Assembly: GCA_016550405.1 (NCBI GenBank)
Contig: JABXGX010000224.1
Coordinates: 1 to 21,888, forward strand
Length of the DNA: 21,888 nt
Reading direction: 5' to 3'
From: an archaeon
GTDB lineage: Archaea; Asgardarchaeota; Hermodarchaeia; Hermodarchaeales; Hermodarchaeaceae
Under the pieces are notes generated by a model. It did not search any database. It saw nothing but the letters and a program-made list of their open reading frames with translations, and had not been told where the DNA came from. Position 1 is the stretch's first letter; each line of letters starts with the position of its first letter. Below are positions 14,742 to 21,888 of this stretch, one piece after another. Made by a program: the position numbers and the translations under genes.

Positions 14742-15452
14742 CTAAAACATGTTGGTAGGAACGTTCTGCCGCGACACTAAGGACCGTGTTTCTTCAATGT
14801 GGGTTCCAATTTCTCGGCGAATCGTTTCGATACGATCGGATTCAAGGTACGGTTCCATTGTCCAAAGGAGAAGATTCGTATAAAGTTCCTTTGGGTCCAA
14901 GAGTTCCTCGATATTTCGGATAGTCTTCATACGAAAGAGGTATTCATCCTCATACATGCACACGATGACTCGGAGCTTTCCACTAAGGGCATCAACGTTT
15001 TCAACCAGTTGACGGACTCGCTGCTCATCGTTCCCTTCTGCACCCAAGAGACTGGCCCCCCGTCGTTGGAGTTCAGAAACCCGTTTTTCCATTAACCGCA
15101 TTTTTCGAATCGCGCTTTCAAAATCGGATGCTAAGGCTAAAACCTTGGGAAGGACTTTGTCGAGTAATCCCATGTTCTTAGTTATTGCGTGGTCTACTAT
15201 TCCATCAAAAGAAGTCAGTTTACCAAGGTCCTCGATGTTACGAAGATAATTAATTTTGGATAAGGAGCCGAGGATGACTCGGATGGGGCGGAGTGAACTG
15301 CGATGAGCTGATTCCCATCGGTTCATAGCGTCGTCTAAGCCTCCGGTTACCTCACGCATGGAACGTCCAAACTCACGAATGATTGCCGCAAGATGGTCTT
15401 CATCCATTGATGGAGAATTCCCGAGGGAATCCGCAGACTTAATGACCCGCAT
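14742..15452 (-). CDS. Coiled-coil protein of unknown function
   Basis: 236 residues, almost wholly helical, with no signal peptide or membrane segment. I do not recognise the family. Helical stretches include HLAAIIREFGRSMREVTGGL (20-39), a 100-150 segment with heptad-like hydrophobic spacing (FESAIRKMRLMEKRVSELQR), and VRQLVENVDALSGKLRVIVC. The C-terminal part YEDEYLFRMKTIRNIEELLD followed by LYTNLLLWTMEPYLESDRIE looks like a small folded domain. Start ATG 15452 has AGAGGTTAGG immediately upstream, inside a nested inverted repeat (15432-15477) that could hide it. It is first in a run with phosphohexomutase 1, the ThrRS editing domain, rps26e, trmY and padR, and is divergent from phosphohexomutase 2. 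A cytosolic scaffold is the most I would infer. Confidence 0.7.
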   Translation of the reverse strand: MRVIKSADSLGNSPSMDEDHLAAIIREFGRSMREVTGGLDDAMNRWESAHRSSLRPIRVILGSLSKINYLRNIEDLGKLTSFDGIVDHAITKNMGLLDKVLPKVLALASDFESAIRKMRLMEKRVSELQRRGASLLGAEGNDEQRVRQLVENVDALSGKLRVIVCMYEDEYLFRMKTIRNIEELLDPKELYTNLLLWTMEPYLESDRIETIRREIGTHIEETRSLVSRQNVPTNMF

Positions 15453-15477
15453 CCTAACCTCTTAGAGGTAGTCTGCG
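15432..15477 (-). promoter_or_regulatory. Nested inverted repeat covering the ribosome site and start of the coiled-coil gene
   Basis: CGCAGACT (15432-15439) and AGTCTGCG (15470-15477) are perfect eight-base inverted repeats. Directly inside the second arm lies the palindrome ACCTCTTAGAGGT (15457-15469). In the minus-strand transcript the inner hairpin (five pairs, UAA loop) contains the AGAGGT part of the ribosome site, and the outer helix encloses the ATG at 15452. It could act as an RNA switch or thermometer. The palindrome could instead be a DNA operator between the divergent genes. Confidence 0.4.
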
Positions 15478-15518
15478 AATTTAACTTCTTTGCTTTGTGC
15501 ATTGCAGAAAAAACCAGC

Positions 15519-15530
15519 CTATAAAAAGGG
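15519..15530 (+). promoter_or_regulatory. TATA box of the phosphohexomutase 2-3 operon
   Basis: CTATAAAAAGGG, preceded by a purine-rich BRE-like GAAAAAACC, is a strong archaeal core promoter. It is centred about 26 bases before the ATG at 15549. Transcription would start near 15549, giving either a leaderless message or a 36-base leader ahead of the ATG at 15585. Confidence 0.55.
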
Positions 15531-15584
15531 GTTTAAAAACGTTGACCAATGATTTATGGGCAACCAGTTCCCAGAGGCGTCAAT

Positions 15585-16958
15585 ATGGCGTGGACTCCTC
15601 ACTTCGGTACAAGCGGTATTCGTGGCAGCGTGCCAGAAGAACTCAGTGCTGACATTGCCTGGCAAATCGGATATAGTGTTGCTACCGTGTTCAACCAGGA
15701 ACCCATCTTAATCTGCCATGATAACCGAACCAGTAGTCCTCTACTCACAAATGCTGCGTCCAGTGGGTTGATGGCAGGTGGTTCTGATGCGCATTATGGT
15801 GGCGAAGTGATTACTCCTGCTGTAAGCCTGTATACTCGTCATCATGATCTAGCTGGGGCGATACTCATTACAGGCAGTCATATTCCTGCAAATATGTCCG
15901 GAATTGAAGTGCTTGGTTCCGATGGAGCACCAGTGCCTCCAGAGATAGAGCGAAAAATTGAGCAGGTCAATATGGCCGATGCTGTTCCTGTTTCTTGGCA
16001 GTCTCACGGACAGATTCGAAATGTTCTGGATGTAGGTTCCTTCTGGGTTCGAAAGGTTTTGGACCAAGTAGACAGGAACGTTATCCAGGAACAACAGTAT
16101 CGGGTTGTAGTTGACGCTGCTAATGGCACTGCGGTTCCATGGTTACTCGATGTGCTGAAACAACTTGATTGCGAAGTTATTGGTCTAAACGTCGAACCCA
16201 ATTCGAAGTTTCCTGGGCGGTCCCCTAATCTGCGTGTTAAATTGCTGGCTGAAGCCGCTCAACTAGTTAAAGACCAGAAGGCAGATTTGGGTGTTGCAAC
16301 CGATGGTGACGCTGATCGCGCATTTTTCATTGATGATACAGGTCGCGCATTAATGGGCGATGTCTCCGGAACGCTTTTGGCTCAAATTGAATTGATTCGT
16401 GAGGGGGGAGGCACAATTGTAACGCCAATCAACTCAAGTAACCTTGTCGAAGATGTCGTTGGGCAATTTAAGGCCCGAGTTGTGTACAGCCGAGTTGGAC
16501 CACCTGCAATGGTGGCTGCGGCCAAGAAACACAACGCTCTCTTTACCTTTGAAGAATCGGGGAAAATCATCTACCCTCGATTCAACTACCTTTCAGATAG
16601 TGGACTTGGAACTGTGCACCTCTTGGAATATCTGGCAAAAACCCAGAAACCGTTGAGTGTCATCATTGACGAATTCCCAAAGTACACACAACTGAAGCGA
16701 GCAATTAACTGTCCGAACGAACTCAAAGAAAAAGTCACCACGCATGCTTTGAGTATGGTAAAACAGTACTTTCCTGAAGCACAGGTAATTACCAAGGATG
16801 GGGTCAAAGTTATCTTCGATGATGGTTGGCTGCTTCTCCGACCTTCAGGAACTGAACCCGTTTTTCGCTGTTTTTCTGAAGCACTAGATGATCGCCGTGC
16901 CCAAGAACTTTTGGACTTGGGGCTTGCTTGGGTTAATGATGTCCTCAAATCAAAATAA
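15585..16958 (+). CDS. Phosphohexomutase 2, divergent paralogue with TGSHIP active-site loop
   Basis: 457 residues from ATG 15585. This start has AGAGGCG (15573-15579) five bases upstream and gives HFGTSGIRGS close to the N-terminus as in the family; ATG 15549, at the predicted transcription start, would add twelve residues. The phosphoserine loop is ILITGSHIPANMSGIE with S98; the usual Asn-Pro after SH is Ile-Pro. DGDADR and LRPSGTEPVFRCF are kept. The sugar-binding loop is FTFEESGKIIYPRF, not GGEENGG. Metal and phosphate chemistry thus look intact, while the substrate side has changed. Family: alpha-D-phosphohexomutase; the sugar is unknown, and other archaeal and actinobacterial paralogues have similar TGSHIP loops. 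Phosphohexomutase 3 follows, its start 23 bases after this stop. Confidence 0.85.
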   Translation: MAWTPHFGTSGIRGSVPEELSADIAWQIGYSVATVFNQEPILICHDNRTSSPLLTNAASSGLMAGGSDAHYGGEVITPAVSLYTRHHDLAGAILITGSHIPANMSGIEVLGSDGAPVPPEIERKIEQVNMADAVPVSWQSHGQIRNVLDVGSFWVRKVLDQVDRNVIQEQQYRVVVDAANGTAVPWLLDVLKQLDCEVIGLNVEPNSKFPGRSPNLRVKLLAEAAQLVKDQKADLGVATDGDADRAFFIDDTGRALMGDVSGTLLAQIELIREGGGTIVTPINSSNLVEDVVGQFKARVVYSRVGPPAMVAAAKKHNALFTFEESGKIIYPRFNYLSDSGLGTVHLLEYLAKTQKPLSVIIDEFPKYTQLKRAINCPNELKEKVTTHALSMVKQYFPEAQVITKDGVKVIFDDGWLLLRPSGTEPVFRCFSEALDDRRAQELLDLGLAWVNDVLKSK

Positions 16959-16968
16959 AGTTGAAAAA

Positions 16969-16973
16969 GGTGA
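16969..16973 (+). promoter_or_regulatory. Ribosome binding site that decides the phosphohexomutase 3 start
   Basis: GGTGA lies eight bases before ATG 16982. It falls inside the longer frame that opens with TTG 16961, right after the previous stop, so the shorter start is preferred. Confidence 0.5.
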
Positions 16974-16981
16974 ACATTGTC

Positions 16982-18385
16982 ATGGCTTCGTCAGAATCGC
17001 TGTTTGGAAGCTCTGGAATCCGAGGAAAAGTCAATGACCTAATCACAGGACCACTAGCGATACGTATTGGATTAGCCGCCGCTCACTTCCTACGAAGCCA
17101 ATTTACATCACCCCGAATTATGGTCGGTCACGATCATCGCGTTACAGGTCCAATGCTCACTGCTGCGCTCATGGCAGGTCTTCTTCAAGGCGGGGTTCCA
17201 GTTACCCAAACGGAAATGGCCCCAACACCCTCAATTGCTTTGACTGCTGGCAAGAAGCAAATGCAGGCCTCAATTATTGTTACCGCTAGCCACAACCCTC
17301 CCGAATACAATGGATTCAAATTCCACAATCCTGATGGCGCTGGATTTTCAATTAGACAACAAGAGCAACTCGAAGTCGCCATCCAAGCTGCTAAGCCAGT
17401 CAATTGGGAGCATTTTGCTGATTTTCAACCCTTCTCCGCGATACCGGTTCACCTTGATGCTATTCTTGGTGCTACAGAGATTTCAAAATCCCATACAGTG
17501 GTTTTAGATGCCGCGTTGGGCGTAGGCGGACTAGTCACGCCGACCGCTTTACAACAGCTTTCAGCACAAGTCAAACCCCTTAACATGCCTCCTGATGGAA
17601 AGGAGTATGCCCAACATTGTGGGCCATCTAAAAGTCATAGTGCTGCCGCCGCAGAATGGCAACATTTCGTTTGCCTAGATGATCTTAGTGAAATCGTAAC
17701 ATCAACAAAGGCCGAAGTTGGATTAGCTCACGACGGAGATGCCGACCGCGTGTTAGCCGTCGATGATAAAGGCCGGATCCTCGCAGGTGACACACTGCTT
17801 GCCCTTGTCGCAGACTATTATCTTGCCACTCGGAAAGGCAAGGTCATCGCTACCACTGTTTCGAGTTCCAGTGTCATCGATTACATAGCCAATCAACATG
17901 GCGCCCAAGTTAAACGTTGCCGTGTCGGAGATGTCTTCGTCTCCAATTTGGTAAAGGAGCATCAAGCGATACTTGGAGCCGAACCGTCTGGTCCGTTCAT
18001 TTTCCCTGAAGTTCACCTTTGCCCTGATGGCCCTCTCGCTGCTTGCAAGATTCTCGAACTCATCGACTGGGCTAAACGTCCATTAAGCAAGCTAGTCGAC
18101 GAATTACCCCTCACTCATTTACTTCGCGCATCCATTACCTGTGAAAATGATAAAAAGGACCAAGTTTTGACCGCTATCGGATCAACACTCGAAAAGTGGA
18201 ATGATGTTATCGATGTGAATCATATGGATGGAGTGCGTGTCAATTTTTCTGATTCGAGCTGGGTGCTCATACGCCCTTCTGGAACTGAACCTGTGATACG
18301 CCTTACGGTAGAAGCCTTCACACCTCAACGAGCAAAGGCTCTTCTCAAAGATGCAAAGACGGCATTAAACCGACATATTAACTAG
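16982..18385 (+). CDS. Phosphohexomutase 3, probable phosphoglucosamine mutase
   Basis: 467 residues. The N-terminus LFGSSGIRGKV, the phosphoserine loop IIVTASHNPPEYNGFKFHNP (S103), metal loop HDGDADRVLAV, sugar loop GAEPSGPFIFPEVHLCPDGP and phosphate loop IRPSGTEPVIRL are all complete. The EPSG/HLCPDGP pattern resembles archaeal GlmM, which converts glucosamine-6-phosphate to glucosamine-1-phosphate. That fits the neighbouring convergent GlmU-like gene, which would use the product on the way to UDP-GlcNAc. The sugar assignment rests on this pattern and context. It is second in an operon with phosphohexomutase 2, and its last eight bases overlap the end of the GlmU-like gene. Confidence 0.87.
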   Translation: MASSESLFGSSGIRGKVNDLITGPLAIRIGLAAAHFLRSQFTSPRIMVGHDHRVTGPMLTAALMAGLLQGGVPVTQTEMAPTPSIALTAGKKQMQASIIVTASHNPPEYNGFKFHNPDGAGFSIRQQEQLEVAIQAAKPVNWEHFADFQPFSAIPVHLDAILGATEISKSHTVVLDAALGVGGLVTPTALQQLSAQVKPLNMPPDGKEYAQHCGPSKSHSAAAAEWQHFVCLDDLSEIVTSTKAEVGLAHDGDADRVLAVDDKGRILAGDTLLALVADYYLATRKGKVIATTVSSSSVIDYIANQHGAQVKRCRVGDVFVSNLVKEHQAILGAEPSGPFIFPEVHLCPDGPLAACKILELIDWAKRPLSKLVDELPLTHLLRASITCENDKKDQVLTAIGSTLEKWNDVIDVNHMDGVRVNFSDSSWVLIRPSGTEPVIRLTVEAFTPQRAKALLKDAKTALNRHIN

Positions 18386-19655
18386 AGGCACGCCGTGCTT
18401 CTTCTGTTACGGTTTGTTTCAACTTAAGATGGATATTATCAGCTACATCCTTTTGCACAACGATGGCTGGATCAATCCATGAATTATAACCAATGGTTCG
18501 ACCAGGTAAGACAACTGCCCCACAGCCAATCTTTGCTTCATCACCAACGATAGCACCAAATTTGTTTGTATGCGTTGATACGAGTTGATTACGAAGCATA
18601 ACGTGCACCTCCGCTCCATCAAAGCGATAATTCGATAACACGACACTTGCACCAATCTCGACGTTGAATCCAAGAATACTATCGCCAACAAACGCCAGAT
18701 GACCCACGCTGCTTTTTGGCATCATCACTGTATTTCGGAGTTCACAGGAAAATCCTGTCCGTGTGCCATTCTCAAGCACAGCATGTTCTCGAATCAGACA
18801 ATTATTGCCGACAATGGCATCCGGTCCCACATATACTGGTCCTACCAGTGAAGCCCCGGGAAAGATACGTGCTCTAGGCCCAATCCAAACATCACCGATG
18901 AGATGCGCAGAATCACTCACCTTTGCAGTGTCATCCACAAGCCTTCTCTTTTGGTTCTGGAGTCGATCAAATAGAATAGGTGTTGCCTCGAGAATATTCC
19001 AGGTACGCCCTACGTCCACCCACGGATCTGGTGAAGGGCTACTATACACATTGTGCCCCTCGTTGATGAGTTCCTGAATTCCTACCTCCAAGTCCTTAGT
19101 GTTTCGAATTGTATCAAAAATCGCGCTAGTAAAGATGTAGACTCCTGCAACCGCGAGATTACTTGGCTCGGTTCCTTTCTTTGGCTTCTCAACAATCGTT
19201 GTAATTTTCGATCCATCTAACTTGACAACACCAAATTGCCAAGGATTCGGCACTTCAACTAATGATAAGGCCATGTCACTAGTTTTTGCGGCTTTTAGAG
19301 TCTCTTTGAAGCGAGTGGTAGTTGTAATGATGTCACAATCAGTCATCAAGAACCTGTCCTCGCTGTTCAGCAGACCTTCTGCAGCCAGAACAGCATCAAA
19401 CTCCCCTTTTGGTTCCTCCTGTTCTGCGTAGCTGATATTGACGCCGATCTGTTCACCATTACCAAAGTACGCTTCAATTTGCTCACGATAATGTCCAACC
19501 ACTAACACAATATCCTTCACTCCAGCATCCAATACAGAATCGATGACATGATGAAGCATCGGTTTACCAAGGAGCGGGAGCATAGCTTTAGGTCGATATT
19601 GCGTCAATGGATGTAATCGCGTTCCATACCCCGCTGCAAGAATAAGTGCCTTCAT
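18378..19655 (-). CDS. GlmU-like bifunctional sugar-1-phosphate nucleotidyltransferase/acetyltransferase
   Basis: 425 residues from ATG 19655, two bases after the cysS stop and with GGAAGTGGG inside the cysS end as ribosome site. Residues 1-235 are a nucleotidyltransferase: LILAAGYGTRLHPLTQYRPK (4-23), then MTDCDI and VEKPKKG. Residues 250-410 are a left-handed beta-helix of hexapeptide repeats (IGDVWIGPRARIFPGASLVG, VYVGPDAIVGNNCLI). This is the plan of archaeal GlmU-like enzymes such as Sulfolobus ST0452, which add an acetyl group to GlcN-1-phosphate and make UDP-GlcNAc. H319 and N342 align with its acetyltransferase His308 and Asn331, but Tyr311, Lys337 and Lys340 are replaced by F322, A348 and H351 (ST0452 numbers from memory). 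Acetyl transfer is therefore less certain than nucleotidyl transfer. Confidence 0.85.
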   Translation of the reverse strand: MKALILAAGYGTRLHPLTQYRPKAMLPLLGKPMLHHVIDSVLDAGVKDIVLVVGHYREQIEAYFGNGEQIGVNISYAEQEEPKGEFDAVLAAEGLLNSEDRFLMTDCDIITTTTRFKETLKAAKTSDMALSLVEVPNPWQFGVVKLDGSKITTIVEKPKKGTEPSNLAVAGVYIFTSAIFDTIRNTKDLEVGIQELINEGHNVYSSPSPDPWVDVGRTWNILEATPILFDRLQNQKRRLVDDTAKVSDSAHLIGDVWIGPRARIFPGASLVGPVYVGPDAIVGNNCLIREHAVLENGTRTGFSCELRNTVMMPKSSVGHLAFVGDSILGFNVEIGASVVLSNYRFDGAEVHVMLRNQLVSTHTNKFGAIVGDEAKIGCGAVVLPGRTIGYNSWIDPAIVVQKDVADNIHLKLKQTVTEEARRASS

Positions 19656-19657
19656 GT

Positions 19658-21103
19658 TTACGCCCACTTCCATACAGTTCCTGTTTTTTCATCCTCAAGA
19701 ATGATGCCAAAGGTCTTTAGTTGATCACGAATCTTATCGGCAGTCATGAAGTCTTTTTGTTTCCGGGCATCATTTCGGAGCTGTATTAAGATGTTAACGA
19801 GACCATTAACAGCTTCTGAACCCATGGCTTCTGGTTGGCTACGGGTTCGATAAAGGCCAAAGACTTCACCAACCGCATCCAAGGTTTCGAAGATTTTGAG
19901 TAAGGTTCCGGCAGTCACCGAGTCCTTTCCAGAAAGGATGGAATTCATTTTAGTCAGGAATTTATTCAATCCAGCAAGAGCAATTGGTGTATTGAAATCA
20001 TCATCCATCGCTTCTTCAAACTCACTCTGAAGTAAAGATAATGCCTTCCACAGACTTGCATCCGCTGCAGATGGTTTCACTGGCTTCTTTGCCTCCGCGA
20101 GACGAGCTTCGTTGAGTTGCCGTTGAAGAATATCAAGTGAATTATGAATCCGAACTAGCCGCGCCTTCGCTTCTTCCAGGTGAGCATCACTGAAATCAAT
20201 TGGGCTCCGGTAATGGGATGAAATGAGGAATAACCGCACAATTTCAGGATCATACCTTGCCGTGATTTCTTTAATTGTGAAGAAGTTCCCCAACGATTTT
20301 GACATCTTCTCTTTATTAACCGTCAGAAAGCCGTTATGCATCCAAAACCGGACAAACGGTTTGCCGGTCAACGCCTCTGACTGGGCAATCTCGTTTTCAT
20401 GATGTGGGAACACAAGGTCGAGTCCACCGCCATGGATATCAATCGGATCCCCCAAATACTTGGTCGACATCACTGAACACTCAATATGCCAGCCCGGTCG
20501 CCCCTTACCCCACGGGGAATCCCAGCTTGGCTCACCGGGCTTCATCGCCTTCCATAAAGCAAAATCCCTTGGGTGTTCCTTCTCTTCAGCAACACCTGCA
20601 TCTTGGTCCTCCTCGTCTTTCTCACTTTGCTCCTGACGAGAAAGCATTCCATATTTCTTGAACTTAGATACTCGGAAATAAACACTTTCATTGGCTTCGT
20701 ATGCAAACTCCTTCTCAACCAGTTTTGCTATATGCTCAATCATCTCTTCGATATGTTCCGTAGCTTTGGGATACGCTGTAGCCCGTTTAACGTATAACTT
20801 ATCGAAATCCTCAAAATATTCCTGAATATACCGTGTAGCCAGTTTATCAGTAGTGGTCTTTTGCTCCTGTGCCCGTTGAATCATCTTATCATCAATATCT
20901 GTGAAATTTTGGACAAACCGCATATCATAACCCTTGTACTCAAAATACCGGCGTATCACATCAAACGCTACAATGGAACGAGCATGACCTAAGTGACTTG
21001 AGTCATACACAGTAGGTCCACAGACATACATGCGTACCTCGCCTTTGTGTAAGGGTTTGAAGGGCTCCTTTTTGCGTGAGAGGGTGTTGTATATCTCGAG
21101 CAT
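19658..21103 (-). CDS. cysS: Cysteinyl-tRNA synthetase
   Basis: 481 residues, class Ia. It charges tRNA-Cys with cysteine in the cytoplasm. The HIGH motif is HLGH (37-40) and KMSKS is at 266-270 (KEKMSKSLGNF). The zinc ligands that read out the cysteine thiol fall at C28, C209, H234 and E238, the same numbers as in the E. coli enzyme (recalled). Other marks are VQNFTDIDDKMI, GWHIECSVM and HGGGLDLVFPHHENEIAQSE. A short acidic insertion (SEKDEEDQDAGVAEEKEHP, about 160-178) precedes FALWK. Start ATG 21103 has GGGAG four to five bases upstream. Its presence means the cell need not rely on the SepRS/SepCysS route. It lies between cofD and the GlmU-like gene, with close spacing on both sides. Confidence 0.97.
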   Translation of the reverse strand: MLEIYNTLSRKKEPFKPLHKGEVRMYVCGPTVYDSSHLGHARSIVAFDVIRRYFEYKGYDMRFVQNFTDIDDKMIQRAQEQKTTTDKLATRYIQEYFEDFDKLYVKRATAYPKATEHIEEMIEHIAKLVEKEFAYEANESVYFRVSKFKKYGMLSRQEQSEKDEEDQDAGVAEEKEHPRDFALWKAMKPGEPSWDSPWGKGRPGWHIECSVMSTKYLGDPIDIHGGGLDLVFPHHENEIAQSEALTGKPFVRFWMHNGFLTVNKEKMSKSLGNFFTIKEITARYDPEIVRLFLISSHYRSPIDFSDAHLEEAKARLVRIHNSLDILQRQLNEARLAEAKKPVKPSAADASLWKALSLLQSEFEEAMDDDFNTPIALAGLNKFLTKMNSILSGKDSVTAGTLLKIFETLDAVGEVFGLYRTRSQPEAMGSEAVNGLVNILIQLRNDARKQKDFMTADKIRDQLKTFGIILEDEKTGTVWKWA

Positions 21104-21150
21104 GACGTCTCCCGCTTGAACAGCTGTCTCTCCCGTATAAAAGTACTTTT

Positions 21151-21888
21151 TTACGATTTCTGATTCTGACTCTTAGCCGTGTTCAGTACTGTTTTTGCCA
21201 ACTTTTTCTTCCGGGTCAGCGATGTCATGAGGGTCTGCTCAATGACCACACCCACACCTAACTCCTCAATACGAGAGGTAAGATCTTGATCCTCCTTATC
21301 GATCACTAATACATCGAGAAACTCTTGATATACCTCTGCAACTCCAACCGCAGAGATTTCGATGCCCTTTCCTTGCATCAGTTTATCCGCTGGACCTTTC
21401 ACCGGTTTGCCACCAATAATTGGTGAGATGCCCACACATGTCGCGTCTGACTTCTGAATTGCTTCTTTCACGCCAGGTACAGCTAAGATGGGACCGATGC
21501 TTACAATTGGGTTGCTAGGACAGATAATGATTGTATCTGCTTGATTGATTGCTTCGAGGATACCTGGACTGGGTGAGGCTCCATCAATGCCATCAAAAAT
21601 GACATCTTCCACGGTATCTTGAGCCTTCCTTTTCACAAGATATTCTTCGAAGTGCACCACTCCCACATTGGTGACAATTCGAGTCGGCACCCATTCTTCG
21701 GTCATTGGAATAATTCGACATCGAACACCCAATGATTCACTAATCATTTGCGTCGCCTTAGATAATGTCCATCCCTGTTGTAACATCGCTGTGCGTGCAA
21801 GATGTGTTCCCAAATCCTGATCTCCAAGGGCAAACCAAGTATCAAACCCTAACTGCCGCAGCACATCCAAAGCATGAAAAGTATCCCC
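21151..21888 (-). CDS. cofD: 2-phospho-L-lactate transferase CofD (5' end outside the window)
   Basis: 245 residues of a protein usually near 310; the frame is open to the window edge, so the N-terminus with the first nucleotide-binding motif is missing. CofD joins a phospholactate/phosphoenolpyruvate unit (as the guanylylated form) to the deazaflavin Fo, making dehydro-F420-0 or F420-0. Visible family marks are GDTFHALDVLRQLG, TWFALGDQDLGTHLARTAML, the segment VRCRIIPMTEEWVPTRI, IIICPSNPIVSIGPILAVPG and ISPIIGGKPVKGPADKLM. It shows that the organism makes coenzyme F420. cysS follows after 47 bases on the same strand. A TTG at 21870 would give a short frame but lies inside the conserved domain and is not the start. 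Confidence 0.92.
   Translation of the reverse strand, partial: GDTFHALDVLRQLGFDTWFALGDQDLGTHLARTAMLQQGWTLSKATQMISESLGVRCRIIPMTEEWVPTRIVTNVGVVHFEEYLVKRKAQDTVEDVIFDGIDGASPSPGILEAINQADTIIICPSNPIVSIGPILAVPGVKEAIQKSDATCVGISPIIGGKPVKGPADKLMQGKGIEISAVGVAEVYQEFLDVLVIDKEDQDLTSRIEELGVGVVIEQTLMTSLTRKKKLAKTVLNTAKSQNQKS

Noticed and set aside
13287..19655. A single sugar-biosynthesis operon
   Set aside because: The four sugar genes are on both strands with a convergent end and a divergent promoter, so they are at most three transcription units.
1..21888. tRNA genes, CRISPR arrays or insertion sequences
   Set aside because: I found no T-loop/acceptor pattern, no regularly spaced repeats and no transposase or terminal inverted repeats on either strand.

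Overview
The window is archaeal chromosome of moderate GC content. Several genes are archaeal: a UbiA-family enzyme of the digeranylgeranylglyceryl phosphate synthase type, an archaetidylinositol-phosphate-synthase-like CDP-alcohol phosphotransferase, archaeal AspRS and SerRS, TrmY, the archaeal ThrRS editing domain, PhoU/TrkA_C proteins and CofD of F420 synthesis. Ribosomal protein S26e, a Roadblock/LC7 protein and a protein with a gelsolin-like domain point to an Asgard archaeon. Thorarchaeia-like is my best guess, by inference and not by any search. Promoters look archaeal (TATA boxes). Many genes have Shine-Dalgarno sites, and TTG and GTG starts are common.

Layout. 1-435 (-): 3'-truncated UbiA-family lipid gene. 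600-1604 (+): divergent gene that looks like a HerA/VirB4-type ATPase with a decayed P-loop. 1634-6752 (-): small TPR-like protein, aspS, HD hydrolase, Roadblock protein, gelsolin-like protein, serS. 6753-7128: the only gene-free stretch over 300 bases; it is GC-rich and holds a set of complementary segments that suggest a structured RNA. 7129-10608 (-): exported prenyltransferase-fold-like toroid protein, thioredoxin reductase, two overlapping PhoU/TrkA_C genes. 10759-11430 (+): CDP-alcohol phosphotransferase, tail-to-tail with a PadR-type regulator. 11360-15452 (-), in transcription order: coiled-coil protein of unknown function, phosphohexomutase 1, stand-alone ThrRS editing domain, rps26e, trmY, padR. 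15585-18385 (+): phosphohexomutases 2 and 3 in tandem. 18378-21888 (-): cofD (5' end outside the window), cysS, GlmU-like nucleotidyltransferase.

Themes. Aminoacylation and its quality control (AspRS, SerRS, CysRS, ThrRS editing domain), tRNA modification (TrmY) and a ribosomal protein are interleaved with sugar-nucleotide synthesis (three phosphohexomutases and a GlmU-like protein, probably feeding UDP-GlcNAc for glycans). The toroid protein carries about eleven N-glycosylation sequons and is a plausible glycan acceptor. The two lipid genes are far apart.

The points most worth a second look are the structured intergenic RNA candidate, the gelsolin-like/Roadblock/HD cluster, the ATPase relic, the non-catalytic exported toroid, the lone ThrRS editing domain, the divergent phosphohexomutase 2, and a leader fold that would bury the ribosome binding site of the coiled-coil gene. 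I saw no tRNA, rRNA, CRISPR array or insertion sequence.
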